From Sphingopyxis witflariensis (GTDB lineage Bacteria > Pseudomonadota > Alphaproteobacteria > Sphingomonadales > Sphingomonadaceae): a stretch of DNA of 64,000 nt. Below are positions 35,868-44,564 of the stretch, in pieces (position 1 is the first letter of the stretch; every line of letters begins with the position of its first letter). The notes under the pieces are model-generated. The model searched no databases, was not told the origin of the DNA, and saw only the letters and a list, made by a program, of their open reading frames with translations. A program made the position numbers and the translations under genes. Location of the stretch: NCBI RefSeq assembly GCF_002205635.1, contig NZ_NISJ01000006.1, positions 168,866 through 232,865 of the forward strand, in the 5' to 3' direction.

Positions 35868-35886
35868 ATTGCGAATCAATCGCAAT
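35868..35886. promoter_or_regulatory. Candidate Fur box before TonB receptor
   Basis: ATTGCGAATCAATCGCAAT is a 7-5-7 inverted repeat (ATTGCGA/TCGCAAT) ending 17 bp before the receptor start. It closely resembles the alphaproteobacterial Fur box TGCGAATxATTCGCA as I remember it. It would overlap the promoter or leader and repress the receptor when iron is sufficient. Confidence 0.7.
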
Positions 35887-35903
35887 CAAGCAGGGGAAGA
35901 ATT

Positions 35904-38186
35904 TTGACGCACGCCGCTCCGCCGTCCACCGTTTCCACGCGCGCCGCGCGCCTTGCTGCGGGCACCGCGCTCGGCCTCGCGCTTGCCGTGACCGCCCAGC
36001 CGGCGTTCGCGCAGGACAATGACGGCGATTACTGGATGGCGCGCAAGAACCAGATCGTCGTCACCGCGACGCGCACCGCGGTGCGGGCAGAGGATCTTCC
36101 GATCACCGTCACGGTCATCGATGAAGAGCGGATCGCCGACGAACTCGTCACCGATATCCGCGATCTCATCCGTTTCGAACCGGGCGTCAGCGTCCAGCGC
36201 CAGCCCGCGCGCTTCGGTGCCGCGCTCGGCGCGACGGGGCGTGCGGGCAACGACAGCTTCAACATTCGCGGGATCGGCGGCAACCGCGTGCTGATCCAGG
36301 TCGACGGCGTCCGCGTTCCCGATGGCTTCAGCTTTGGCGCGCAGGCTTCGGGACGCGGGGATTATGTCGATCTGGGCCTCATCAAGTCGGTCGAAATTCT
36401 CCGCGGACCTTCGTCGGCGCTTTACGGCAGCGACGGGCTGGCCGGGGCAGTCAGCTTCATCACCTCCGATCCGTCGGACTTTCTGCAGGAAGGCAAGAGT
36501 GTCGGCGGTCTGGTCCGCGGCGCTTACAGCAGCGCCGACGAGGAGTTCAGCGAAACCGCGATCCTCGCGGGCCGCAGCGGCGACTGGTCGGCCATGGCCG
36601 CCTATACGCGCCGCGACTGGCAGGAGCTCGATAACAAGGGGACCAAGGACGGCACCGGTCCCGCACGCACGCTCCCCAATCCGCAGGATGGCCGGTCGAA
36701 CGCGGCGCTGGGGCGTATCGTCTATGATCCCGCGAACGGTCACAAGCTGCGCCTCACCGGCGAATATCTCGACACGCACCTCTATACGCAGGGCCTGACC
36801 GGGATCACCGCGACCGTCGATCGTCTCGAAGGTTTCGACACCGGGGAACGCAAGCGCGTGTCGCTCGACTGGAGCTGGGAAGGCGAGGGGACGATCGATT
36901 TCGCCCGCGTCGCGCTCTACTGGCAGGACAGCGAGGATCGCCAATATACAGAGGAAGATCGGACCCCCGCCGCCGACCGTACGCGCCTCAACACCTTCGA
37001 GAACCGCGTCTTCGGCGCCTCGGCCGACGCCCGCTCCGATTTCGCGACCGGCCCGCTCGCCCACCGCCTCGTCTTCGGCGGCGACATCAGCAAGACGCGC
37101 CAGCGCGGCCTGCGCGACGGGACGATCCCGCCGGCGGGCGAAGTCTTCCCGGCGCGCGCTTTCCCGAGCACCGATTTCACCCGCGCAGGCCTGTTCGTCG
37201 GCGACGAAATCAGCATCGCCGACGGTCGCCTGATCCTTTACCCCGCGCTGCGTTTCGACTGGTATGACCTGTCGCCGCAGGACGACCCGCTGCTGCCGAG
37301 CTTCGCTGGCGCCAAGCAGGACGGCTCGCGCCTGTCGCCCAAGTTCGGCGCGCTGTGGAAGGTCACCGACGAGGTGCGCCTGTTCGCCAATTATGCGACC
37401 GGTTTCAAGGCGCCCGAACCGGGGCAGGTGAACCAGTTTTTCGAAAATCTGGCCTTCGGCTACACGTCGAAGCCCAACCCCGATCTCGGTCCCGAACGCA
37501 GCGAGAGCTTCGAGGGCGGCCTTCGCTTTTCGAGCGATGCCGTCAGCCTTGATCTCACCGCCTTTTCGGCGCGCTACAAGGATTTCATCAGCCAGGAAGT
37601 CGTCGGCGGCAGCTTCACGCCCGCCGATCCCGCCATCTATCAATTTGTGAATCTCGATCGCGTCCGGGTCAAAGGGGCCGAGGCGCGGTTCGAGGGGCGA
37701 GCGTCGTCCGGCCTGTATACGACGCTCGCCCTATCCTATGCGAAGGGGGATATTATCGAGCCCGATGGCACGCGCACGCCGCTGTCGACGATTGACCCGC
37801 TGAAGCTCGTCGCCGGGGTCGGTTACCGAGAGCGCGAAGGACGCTTCGGTGGCCAGATCATCATGACGCACGCCGGCCGCAAGGAAGCGTCGCGCGCGGA
37901 GGGGCTTTGCACGCCCACCTGTTTTCGGCCCGCCGCCTTCACCATCCTTGATGCGACGGTTTTCGGCCGCATTACCGACGGGCTGACCTTGCGCGCCGGT
38001 GTCTTCAACATCCTCGACAAGAAATACAGCTGGTGGAGCGATGTACGCGGCCTCGCGATGATCCAGACGCCGCCGCCAGCGGGCTCGCCTGCGGGTGTGC
38101 CCGGGACCTTCGTCACCCCCGCGAGTGCCGACGCCTATACCCAGCCCGGCCGCAACGCGAGCGTGTCGCTCAGCTACCGCTTCTGA
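35904..38186 (+). CDS. TonB-dependent receptor, hemoglobin/heme/transferrin type
   Basis: The 760-residue outer-membrane receptor starts at TTG, six bases after AGGGGAAG. It has a signal peptide (about 1-37, ending PAFAQ) and a TonB-box-like NQIVVTATRTAVRAEDLPITV. Plug motifs are SFNIRGIGGNRVLIQVDGVR and SVEILRGPSSALYGSDGLAGAVSF, and the late barrel segment YATGFKAPEPGQVNQFF is typical of the hemoglobin/transferrin/lactoferrin family. The final residues are VSLSYRF. A Fur-box-like palindrome precedes it and a DUF6607 gene follows by 23 bp, so iron or heme uptake is likely. The ligand itself is inferred. Confidence 0.92.
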   Translation: MTHAAPPSTVSTRAARLAAGTALGLALAVTAQPAFAQDNDGDYWMARKNQIVVTATRTAVRAEDLPITVTVIDEERIADELVTDIRDLIRFEPGVSVQRQPARFGAALGATGRAGNDSFNIRGIGGNRVLIQVDGVRVPDGFSFGAQASGRGDYVDLGLIKSVEILRGPSSALYGSDGLAGAVSFITSDPSDFLQEGKSVGGLVRGAYSSADEEFSETAILAGRSGDWSAMAAYTRRDWQELDNKGTKDGTGPARTLPNPQDGRSNAALGRIVYDPANGHKLRLTGEYLDTHLYTQGLTGITATVDRLEGFDTGERKRVSLDWSWEGEGTIDFARVALYWQDSEDRQYTEEDRTPAADRTRLNTFENRVFGASADARSDFATGPLAHRLVFGGDISKTRQRGLRDGTIPPAGEVFPARAFPSTDFTRAGLFVGDEISIADGRLILYPALRFDWYDLSPQDDPLLPSFAGAKQDGSRLSPKFGALWKVTDEVRLFANYATGFKAPEPGQVNQFFENLAFGYTSKPNPDLGPERSESFEGGLRFSSDAVSLDLTAFSARYKDFISQEVVGGSFTPADPAIYQFVNLDRVRVKGAEARFEGRASSGLYTTLALSYAKGDIIEPDGTRTPLSTIDPLKLVAGVGYREREGRFGGQIIMTHAGRKEASRAEGLCTPTCFRPAAFTILDATVFGRITDGLTLRAGVFNILDKKYSWWSDVRGLAMIQTPPPAGSPAGVPGTFVTPASADAYTQPGRNASVSLSYRF

Positions 38187-38209
38187 ACACCAAAAGAAGG
38201 ACTGCACCG

Positions 38210-39187
38210 ATGAAAGCATATCGTAAAATCGCTGCGGGTTTGTTGCTGCTCTCCGCGGCACTCCCGACCATCGCGTCGGCGCACCCGCCGATCGCCGCCG
38301 AGCAGGCGGCGGCCAATTTCGAACAGGACCGCGCCGACATCCTTGCGATGGCGGGCAATTACCGCGTCAGCTTCAACATGCAGGAATCGACGCGCTGGGA
38401 CCCGAATTACGAGGTGCTGGAACCGAAGCGCTCGGGCGGCAACGAGGTCATTCGCGTGATCGAGGATACCGGGCGCAAAATCTCGCTCCAGCATATGCTC
38501 GTCATCACCGGCGACGACGACAAGAGCTTCGTCATCAAGCATTGGCGGCAGGATTGGGAATATGAACCGGCCAGGGTTCTGGTCTATTCGGACCGCAACG
38601 CATGGACGTGGGAAGATGTCCCCGAAAAAATGCGCACCGGTCGCTGGTCGCAGACGGTGTGGCAGGTCGACGACAGCCCGCGCTACGGCGGCTGGGGCCA
38701 GTTCGAGACGCAGGGCGGTGTTCGCCGCTGGCGCTCCAGTTGGACCTGGCGCCCGCTCGCGCGCCGCGATGCCGTGCGGAACCCGGTTTACGACCGCTAT
38801 CTGTCGATCAACCGCCACCAGCCGAGCCCCGACGGCTGGGTCCATTGGCAGGATAACACCAAAATGGGGACCAAGGACGGCAAGCTTGTCCCGATCGTTC
38901 AGGAATATGTCCTCAACACCTATATCAAATATGACCAATATGATGTGAAGGCCGCCGACGATTATTGGGCAGTGACCAAGGATTATTGGGCCGCCGTCCG
39001 CGGCGAATGGGCCCGGGTTGCGCAGGCGAAGGGCGGCATCGCGATCGAGGAAAAGGCCGACACCGGCACGGTCATCAGCGGCCGCCTGCTCGAAATTGCC
39101 GACGAAATTCAGGAAAAGAAGCTGATCACCGCCAAGGCGATCGCCGAAGCGAAGAAGCTGATCGAAACCAACACCCGCAAACTCTGA
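38210..39187 (+). CDS. DUF6607 family periplasmic protein
   Basis: The 325-residue protein has a signal peptide (MKAYRKIAAGLLLLSAALPTIASA). The DUF6607 pattern follows: MAGNYRVSFNMQESTRWDPNYEV, ISLQHMLVITGDDDKSFVIKHWRQDWEYEP, GRWSQTVWQVDDSPRYGGWG and TWRPLARRD. It is rich in Trp and Tyr, suggesting a beta-barrel or lipocalin-like binding fold. It lies 23 bp downstream of the Fur-boxed TonB receptor with its own AGAAGGA site, so it is probably an iron/heme-uptake accessory. A terminator follows at 39216. The mechanism is unknown. Confidence 0.88.
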   Translation: MKAYRKIAAGLLLLSAALPTIASAHPPIAAEQAAANFEQDRADILAMAGNYRVSFNMQESTRWDPNYEVLEPKRSGGNEVIRVIEDTGRKISLQHMLVITGDDDKSFVIKHWRQDWEYEPARVLVYSDRNAWTWEDVPEKMRTGRWSQTVWQVDDSPRYGGWGQFETQGGVRRWRSSWTWRPLARRDAVRNPVYDRYLSINRHQPSPDGWVHWQDNTKMGTKDGKLVPIVQEYVLNTYIKYDQYDVKAADDYWAVTKDYWAAVRGEWARVAQAKGGIAIEEKADTGTVISGRLLEIADEIQEKKLITAKAIAEAKKLIETNTRKL

Positions 39188-39215
39188 CCCACTTCACCAT
39201 GTGAAGCCCGCAACT

Positions 39216-39248
39216 GGGGCGGCTCTGCAAAGGGCCGCCCCTATTTTT
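39216..39248 (+). terminator. Rho-independent terminator after DUF6607
   Basis: An 8-bp GC stem (GGGGCGGC/GCCGCCCC) is followed directly by TATTTTTGT. It ends the receptor-DUF6607 operon and also lies just before the convergent doxX stop. Confidence 0.88.
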
Positions 39249-39256
39249 GTGTCAGA

Positions 39257-39637
39257 TCATTTTTTTGTGGCGCCTTCGACACTCCAGATTCCTGCGCCGC
39301 GCGTTGCGATGAACAGGAAGATGAAGCAGTAAAGCGCAATCGTTTCGCCGCCATTGACGATCGGGAAGGGGTTTTTGGCGCCATGCGCGACCCAGTAACC
39401 GACTGCCGCCATGCCGCTGGCAAGGAAGGCCGCGGGGCGGGTGAACAGGCCGAGGACGATCAGGCCGCCCGCGACAATCTCGATCGCGCCCGCCGCCATC
39501 AACATTGGGTTGAGCGGCATCGGGAAAGCCACCGGGAAATTGAAGAATTTCTGCACGCCATGCGCGAGGAACAAGAGACCTGCGACGATGCGCAGCAGCG
39601 CATAGGCCTGTTCGCCGAAACCATCGAGAAATTTCAT
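39257..39637 (-). CDS. DoxX family membrane protein
   Basis: The 126-residue protein has four hydrophobic helices and DoxX motifs: ALLRIVAGLLFLAHGVQKFFNFP, AAGAIEIVAGGLIVLGLFTRPAAFLASGMAAVGYWVAHG and ETIALYCFIFLFIATRG. DoxX proteins are small inner-membrane proteins associated with thiol/oxidative stress or quinone handling. The gene is divergent from the carboxymuconolactone-decarboxylase/ECF41 pair, a common neighbour type for such units. A palindromic repeat lies between. Confidence 0.92.
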   Translation of the reverse strand: MKFLDGFGEQAYALLRIVAGLLFLAHGVQKFFNFPVAFPMPLNPMLMAAGAIEIVAGGLIVLGLFTRPAAFLASGMAAVGYWVAHGAKNPFPIVNGGETIALYCFIFLFIATRGAGIWSVEGATKK

Positions 39638-39701
39638 GATAACCCCTCCTTGCCGTTGATCGACGGGTGAATGCTAGAGCGCTGTCGGTCGATATCAAGA
39701 C

Positions 39702-39797
39702 GTCATTGCGAGGAGCCGAAGGCGACGCGGCAATCTCCAGCCATCGGCGTGGCGGAAGGCGGATGGCTGGAGATTGCTTCGCTTCGCTCGCAATGAC
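39702..39797. repeat. Intergenic palindrome, GTCATTGCGAG family, copy 1
   Basis: It begins GTCATTGCGAGGAG and ends CTCGCAATGAC, with internal arms CAATCTCCAGCCATC/GATGGCTGGAGATTG. About 96 bp form one long imperfect hairpin. Related copies are at 44414-44495 and 58475-58548. Confidence 0.85.
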
Positions 39798-39825
39798 GCG
39801 TTTGCGAAATTATTTTCGTTCCCCG

Positions 39826-39852
39826 TGTCACATCCGCCCACCCTGTCTCGTC
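39826..39852 (+). promoter_or_regulatory. ECF41-type sigma promoter
   Basis: TGTCACA at 39826-39832, exactly 16 bp, then CGTC at 39849-39852. This matches the published ECF41 promoter pattern (TGTCACA, 16 bp, CGTC) without a mismatch, as I remember it. It lies 33 bp before a carboxymuconolactone decarboxylase gene that is followed by an ECF41 sigma gene, the expected autoregulated arrangement. Confidence 0.85.
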
Positions 39853-39885
39853 AAGTCAGCACAACCTGCAAAAAGGAGCCTCGAC

Positions 39886-40341
39886 ATGACGAACGTAACC
39901 GACCCCTTCGCCGCCGCGCCGCAACTGATGAAGCAGTGGATGGCGACCTCGCTCGCGGTGCAGGATAGCCTCGAGAAGAGCCTGATCGAACTGGTCAAGA
40001 TCCGTGCCTCGATCCTCAACGGCTGCGCCAATTGCATCAACATGCATACGACCGAAGCGCGCGCGGGAGGCGAAAGCGAACAGCGCATCTACCTGCTCGC
40101 CGCGTGGCACGAAGCGCCGGTCTATACGCCCCGCGAACGCGCCGCGCTGGCGTGGACCGACGCCTTGACCCGCCTGTCGCAAGGCCACACACAGAAGGAA
40201 GCCAAGGATGCGCTGGAAGCGCATTTCACACTGGAGGAACAGGTGAAGCTCACGCTGATGATCAACATCATCAACGGCTGGAACCGCATCGCGGTCGGCT
40301 TTGACCTCTGGTATGAAATGCCCGCGGCCAAGGCGGCCTGA
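39886..40341 (+). CDS. Carboxymuconolactone decarboxylase (AhpD-like) family protein
   Basis: The 151-residue helical protein has the AhpD-like redox/proton-relay motif NGCANCINMHTTEA with C47, C50 and H54, preceded by LIELVKIRASIL. The later part reads ERAALAWTDALTRLSQ. It may act as an alkylhydroperoxidase-like thiol enzyme. It is the 'C' gene that typically accompanies ECF41 sigma factors. It has an AAAAGGAG site and the ECF41-type promoter upstream, and its stop overlaps the sigma gene start (TGATG). Confidence 0.93.
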   Translation: MTNVTDPFAAAPQLMKQWMATSLAVQDSLEKSLIELVKIRASILNGCANCINMHTTEARAGGESEQRIYLLAAWHEAPVYTPRERAALAWTDALTRLSQGHTQKEAKDALEAHFTLEEQVKLTLMINIINGWNRIAVGFDLWYEMPAAKAA

Positions 40342-41207
40342 TGACGGCTGAGGGCCATCATGATGCGGCAGACGCGGCGGTCAGTTTCGACCCGCTGCGT
40401 CCGCTGCTCACCCGCGTCGCGTACCGCATGCTCGGATCGGTCGCCGATGCCGAGGATGTAGTGCAGGACGCCTTCATCCGCTGGCTCGGGACCAACCGCG
40501 CTGAGGTCCGCGAGCCCGCGGCCTTCCTGCGCCGCACCGTGACGCGGCTCTGCCTCGATCAGATCAAATCGGCGCGCAGCCAGCGCGAGACGTATGTGGG
40601 GCCGTGGCTCCCCGACCCGCTGGTCGAGGAGGAAGAGGCGGACGACGTCACCCTGCCGCTGATGCTTGCCCTCGAACGCCTGTCGCCTCTCGAGCGCGCT
40701 GCCTTCCTGCTTCATGACGTATTTGGCGTCGGCTTTGACGAGGTTGCGACGACGATTGGCCGCGATGCCGCCGCGACGCGCCAACTCGCCGCCCGCGCCC
40801 GGACACACGTCCGCGATGCGCGCCCGCGTTACAAGCTCGAGAAGGAGCAGGGGATGGAGATCGCCAACGCCTTCTTCGCTGCCTCGCGCAGCGGCGACAT
40901 GGGGGCGCTCGGCGCCCTGCTCGCGGCGGACGTTGGTATGTGGTCCGACGGTGGCGGCAAGCGCCCAGCGGCGCTGATGCCGGTGCTCGGCTTCGATATC
41001 GTGATGAAGCTCCACCGCAGCCTCGCGGTGCTTTTTGGAAAATATGGCTCGACTCTGGTCCACGCGGGCATGATCAACGGCCTGCCGGGCTTCGTTACCC
41101 GCGAGGCCGATGGAGAGCTGCAAACGACGGCGCTGGAGATTGCCGACGGCAAGGTCTCCGCCATCTATGTTATGCGCAACCCCGACAAGCTGCGGCATGT
41201 GCATTAA
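40341..41207 (+). CDS. ECF41 sigma factor with SnoaL-like C-terminal domain
   Basis: The 288-residue extracytoplasmic-function sigma factor has sigma2 (LTRVAYRMLGSVADAEDVVQDAFIRWL) and sigma4 (LERLSPLERAAFLLHDVFGVGFDEVATTIGRDAAATRQLAARARTHV). A C-terminal SnoaL-like extension (about 170-288) replaces an anti-sigma protein. The ECF41 hallmarks DGGGK (203-207) and NPDKL (280-284) are present. The extension is known to control core-polymerase binding and activity. It overlaps the upstream gene and should transcribe that operon from the TGTCACA/CGTC promoter. Confidence 0.95.
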   Translation: MTAEGHHDAADAAVSFDPLRPLLTRVAYRMLGSVADAEDVVQDAFIRWLGTNRAEVREPAAFLRRTVTRLCLDQIKSARSQRETYVGPWLPDPLVEEEEADDVTLPLMLALERLSPLERAAFLLHDVFGVGFDEVATTIGRDAAATRQLAARARTHVRDARPRYKLEKEQGMEIANAFFAASRSGDMGALGALLAADVGMWSDGGGKRPAALMPVLGFDIVMKLHRSLAVLFGKYGSTLVHAGMINGLPGFVTREADGELQTTALEIADGKVSAIYVMRNPDKLRHVH

Positions 41208-41230
41208 GGGCCGATGAGTTTCTTTCCATC

Positions 41231-41302
41231 GTCACCCCGGGCTTGACCCGGGGTCCCGCTTCCGCGGGCAAAAGCGGGACCCCGGGTCAAGCCCGGGGTG
41301 AC
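41231..41302. repeat. Perfect 29-bp-arm palindrome (GTCACCCCGGGCTTGACC family)
   Basis: The arms beginning GTCACCCCGGGCTTGACC and ending GGTCAAGCCCGGGGTGAC are perfectly complementary over 29 bp around a 14-base loop. It lies between convergent genes. A half copy is at 44531-44564. Confidence 0.9.
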
Positions 41303-41374
41303 GAGTGTCATAATGGGCAGATTTCTGTTCCAGAGAAGGCAATCACTCGTCGGATTGCCGCTGAGCGCGGGCCC

Positions 41375-42598
41375 CTAGCGTATCCGCTGGCCGCCCTTCC
41401 ACATAGCGGTGGCGCGGCCCTGGACGGGCATGCCGTCGAAGGGGGTGTTGCCGGCCCAGGCCGCCATCTTCTTCGCATCGACCTGCCACGGCGTGTCGGC
41501 GTCGACGAGGATGAGGTCGGCCTCCATGCCTACCGTCAGGCGGCCGGCGTCGACGCCAAGCAGGCAGGCGGGGGTGCGTGCGAGTAGTTCGAACAGACGC
41601 CCCGGCGAGACATGACCGTCGCGGACGAGGTTGAGGCCGAGCGCGAGCAGGGTCTCGGCGCCTGCCATGCCGGGCTGCGCCTCGGCGAAGGGGAGGCGCT
41701 TGTCTTCGGGACCGCGCGGGTCGTGGCCTGACGACAAGATGTCGATCGTGCCGTCCTTGATCGCGGCGAGACAGGCGTGGCGGTCATCCTCCGACCGCAG
41801 CGGCGGCGACAGGCGCGCGAAGGTGCGGAAATCGCCGATCGCAGTGTCCGAAAGGAAAAGATGCGCGGGGGTGATGCCGCAAAGGACGGGCAGCCCCTTC
41901 GCCTTGGCCGTGCGGATCAGGTCGAGGCCGCGCGCGGTGGTGACCTGGCGGAAATGGACGGGCGCACCGGTTTCTTCCACCAGCATCAGATCGCGGGCGA
42001 TCGCGATCGCTTCGGCGATGGCGGGTGCAGAGGCGAGGCCAAGGCGGGTCGCCATTTCGCCGTCGGTCGTGACCGCGCCGGCGGTGAGTCCTTCATCTTC
42101 GGCATGGATGATCGTGACGAGGCCGAGCGAGGCGGCGTAGCTGAGTATGCGGCGCATCACGCCGCTATCGGCGATGCGCGCGCGGCCGGTGGCGATCGCG
42201 CGCGCGCCTGCGCCCTTCATCATGCCGATTTCGGCGAGCTCCTTGCCCGCAAGCCCCTTGGTCGCGGCAGCGACGGGGTGGACCCACAGGTCGGGCTTGC
42301 CGCCCTTTGCTGCTCGCTCGACCAGGCCGGGGTCGTCGAGGCGCCCGGCGTCGGGCATCAGCGCCGCGCGGGTGATGCCGCCGAAGTGAAAGGCGGGCTT
42401 GTCGGTCGCGAAGACGCCCAGATCGATGATGCCGGGGGCGAGCCACTGGCCCTTGGCGTCGACGGTCTCGCTGCCCTCGGGAAGCTCAGTCGGGTCAATT
42501 TCGGCGATGCGGCCGTCTACTGCGAGCAGGCTGCCCGGACGCGGCGTGTCGCCGTCGATCAGCTGGGCGTTGACGATGTGGAGCGGCGTCACGCCCAT
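41375..42598 (-). CDS. Dihydroorotase-like protein lacking the metal-site HxH (PyrC'-type)
   Basis: The 407-residue protein has the amidohydrolase fold of class I dihydroorotase but reads [15 protein letters not shown] where active enzymes have DxHxH: both metal-binding His (positions 61 and 63) are Gly and Phe. Other landmarks remain ([19 protein letters not shown], a late [18 protein letters not shown]). It overlaps the end of pyrB by 10 bp. This matches the non-catalytic PyrC' partners that stabilise aspartate transcarbamoylase in some proteobacteria. The active dihydroorotase should be elsewhere in the genome. Confidence 0.88.
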   Translation of the reverse strand: MGVTPLHIVNAQLIDGDTPRPGSLLAVDGRIAEIDPTELPEGSETVDAKGQWLAPGIIDLGVFATDKPAFHFGGITRAALMPDAGRLDDPGLVERAAKGGKPDLWVHPVAAATKGLAGKELAEIGMMKGAGARAIATGRARIADSGVMRRILSYAASLGLVTIIHAEDEGLTAGAVTTDGEMATRLGLASAPAIAEAIAIARDLMLVEETGAPVHFRQVTTARGLDLIRTAKAKGLPVLCGITPAHLFLSDTAIGDFRTFARLSPPLRSEDDRHACLAAIKDGTIDILSSGHDPRGPEDKRLPFAEAQPGMAGAETLLALGLNLVRDGHVSPGRLFELLARTPACLLGVDAGRLTVGMEADLILVDADTPWQVDAKKMAAWAGNTPFDGMPVQGRATAMWKGGQRIR

Positions 42599-43584
42599 CC
42601 CGGTATCTTTCGTTTGCGGCGGGTCAAAATGTCGAGGCAGGCCATGCGGACGGCGACCCCCATTTCGACCTGCTCGGTGATGGTCGAGCGGACGGGATCG
42701 TCGGCGACGCTGCTGTCGATTTCGACCCCGCGGTTCATCGGGCCGGGGTGCATGACTATCGCATCGGGCTTCGCTTTTTCGAGGCGTTTCGGCGTCAGGC
42801 CATAGAGCGCATGATATTCGCGTGCGCTCGGCAGATAAGCGCCGTCCATGCGTTCGTTCTGGAGGCGGAGCATCATCACGACGTCGGCGTCCCTGATGCC
42901 TTCATTCATGTCGGTGAAGGTGGTGACGTGCATCCGCTCTATCGCGGGCGGGGTGAGCGTCGGCGGCGCGACGACGCGCACTTCATTGCCGAGCAGGGTC
43001 AGCGCGAGGATGTTCGAGCGTGCGACGCGACTGTGAAGGACGTCGCCGCAGATCGCGATGGTGAGGCCCTCGACCTTACCCTTACGGCGGCGGATGGTGA
43101 GCGCGTCGAGCAATGCCTGCGTCGGATGCTCGTGGCGGCCGTCGCCGGCGTTGAGTACGGGGCAGTCGACCTTGTCGGCTATCAGCTGGACCGCACCCGA
43201 GCTTTGATGGCGGATGACGAGGGCGTCGGCGCGCATCGCGTTCAATGTCATCGCGGTGTCGATCAGCGTTTCGCCCTTTTTCACGCTCGACTGCGCGGCG
43301 TGCATGTTGACGACGTCGGCGCCGAGACGTTTTCCGGCGATTTCAAACGACAGCAAGGTGCGCGTCGAATTTTCGAAAAAGGCATTGATGATGGTGAGGC
43401 CAGCGAGCGCATCGTCATGCTTTGCGGCGCCCGCGCGGTTCAGATCGACCCACTGTTCGGCGGCGTCGAGAACGTAGGAAATTTCCCACGGGGTGAGCTG
43501 GGCGATGCCGATCAGGTGGCGATGGCGAAAGGCATCGCCGCCGGGCGGATAGTCGCTGACGGGTCGGGTTTTTGCGATTGTCAT
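42589..43584 (-). CDS. pyrB: Aspartate carbamoyltransferase catalytic subunit
   Basis: The 331-residue enzyme condenses carbamoyl phosphate and aspartate, the first committed pyrimidine step. It has the carbamoyl-phosphate motif [37 protein letters not shown], and [21 protein letters not shown] with a closing [12 protein letters not shown] chose the ATG at 43584 ([10 protein letters not shown]); the longer frame to 43647 is not family sequence. No pyrI is next to it. The overlapping dihydroorotase-like gene suggests a PyrB-PyrC' complex. Confidence 0.96.
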   Translation of the reverse strand: MTIAKTRPVSDYPPGGDAFRHRHLIGIAQLTPWEISYVLDAAEQWVDLNRAGAAKHDDALAGLTIINAFFENSTRTLLSFEIAGKRLGADVVNMHAAQSSVKKGETLIDTAMTLNAMRADALVIRHQSSGAVQLIADKVDCPVLNAGDGRHEHPTQALLDALTIRRRKGKVEGLTIAICGDVLHSRVARSNILALTLLGNEVRVVAPPTLTPPAIERMHVTTFTDMNEGIRDADVVMMLRLQNERMDGAYLPSAREYHALYGLTPKRLEKAKPDAIVMHPGPMNRGVEIDSSVADDPVRSTITEQVEMGVAVRMACLDILTRRKRKIPGWA

Positions 43585-43597
43585 TAAAGCCGAGCCT

Positions 43598-43915
43598 CTA
43601 TGCAGGATCAGGCAAATAAGCAAGCATTGCCGCGACCAGCGGCCCAAGAAATCCCGACGCCCAAAGCGCGAGCAGGATGATTTCGAGGGCGAGAATGACG
43701 ATCATTTGCGTCGCGAACGGCTGCTTGCGCGTCTTGTGGCGGACGAGGCGCGAAGCGGCGTAGGTGCCGAATGCGCCGCCGAAAAAAACCCAGCGGAGAA
43801 GTGTGCTTTCGGAAATGCGCCGTGCGCCCGCCTCGGCGCGGCGTTTGTCGACGACCATCAAGCCGAAGGCGATGCCGTTCGCGACGCCAAGCCAATAGAG
43901 GATATATTCGGTCAA
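43598..43915 (-). CDS. DUF1294 family membrane protein
   Basis: The 105-residue protein starts at TTG (43915). It has two to three hydrophobic helices and the DUF1294 motifs [55 protein letters not shown] and a last helix [15 protein letters not shown]. Function is unknown. It is 10 bp after ruvX and 13 bp before pyrB on the same strand, so all may be co-transcribed. Confidence 0.92.
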   Translation of the reverse strand: MTEYILYWLGVANGIAFGLMVVDKRRAEAGARRISESTLLRWVFFGGAFGTYAASRLVRHKTRKQPFATQMIVILALEIILLALWASGFLGPLVAAMLAYLPDPA

Positions 43916-43925
43916 CCGCGCACCA

Positions 43926-44387
43926 TCACGGGCGGGTCAGTGCGTCGATGGCGCCTTGCAGGATGAAGGCAGCGGCGGCGCTGTCGATGCGTTCGGCGCG
44001 TTTGGCGCGGCTGACGTCGGCAGCGATCATCGCGCGCTCGACCGCGGCGGTCGACCAGCGTTCATCCCACAGCAGGAGCGGCAGGCCGAGCGGCACGAGG
44101 TTGCGCGCGAAGGCGCGGGTGCTTTGGGTGCGCGGGCTGTCGGTGCCGTCCATGTTGAGCGGCAGGCCGACGACGAGACCGACGATCGACTGTGCTGCGA
44201 CGAGCGCCTTCAGGATTTCGAGGTCGGCGGAGAATTTCTTGCGGATGATTGTCTTGTCGGGGGTCGCGAAGGCCCAGTTCGCGTCGCAAAAGGCGACGCC
44301 AATGGTCTTGGTGCCGACGTCGAGGGCCATGAGGCGGCCGCCGTTCGGCAGCGCTGCGGCGAATTCGGGGGCGGCGGTGGTAATCAT
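43926..44387 (-). CDS. ruvX: Putative Holliday junction resolvase / pre-16S rRNA nuclease
   Basis: The 153-residue YqgF/RuvX protein has an RNase-H-like fold: [20 protein letters not shown] with the first catalytic Asp, [43 protein letters not shown] with the DERxST motif, and [16 protein letters not shown] with the last Asp. It processes the 5' end of 16S rRNA in E. coli. I chose the ATG at 44387 over one at 44408. It starts the ruvX-DUF1294-pyrB-pyrC' series. Confidence 0.94.
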   Translation of the reverse strand: MITTAAPEFAAALPNGGRLMALDVGTKTIGVAFCDANWAFATPDKTIIRKKFSADLEILKALVAAQSIVGLVVGLPLNMDGTDSPRTQSTRAFARNLVPLGLPLLLWDERWSTAAVERAMIAADVSRAKRAERIDSAAAAFILQGAIDALTRP

Positions 44388-44413
44388 GGAGTGGGCTCTA
44401 TCAACCAAATGTC

Positions 44414-44495
44414 GTCATTGCGAGGAGCGAAGCGACGCGGCAATCCAGAGGCGGTTCTGCGCAACTCTGGATTGCTTCGCTGCGCTCGCAATGAC
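44414..44495. repeat. Intergenic palindrome, GTCATTGCGAG family, copy 2
   Basis: It begins GTCATTGCGAGGAGCGAAG and ends CTTCGCTGCGCTCGCAATGAC, with inner arms CAATCCAGAG/CTCTGGATTG. It lies just upstream of ruvX. Confidence 0.85.
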
Positions 44496-44530
44496 GAGGT
44501 GTTGGGAGGCGATGCCGCAATAGATAGCGG

Positions 44531-44564
44531 GTCCCGAATGGACCCCGGATCAAGTCCGGGGTGA
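44531..44564. repeat. Half copy of the GTCACCCCGGGCTTGACC palindrome
   Basis: GGACCCCGGATCAAGTCCGGGGTGAC corresponds to one arm of the 41231-41302 element with a few changes. The end of the DUF3089 gene (stop at 44550) runs into it, so that protein's tail may have been altered by the repeat. Confidence 0.7.

Noticed and set aside
35886..37643. 585-codon antisense frame across the TonB receptor
   Set aside because: Long antisense frames are expected in GC-rich coding DNA; composition is Arg/Glu/Ala-rich with no domain, while the sense frame is a full receptor.
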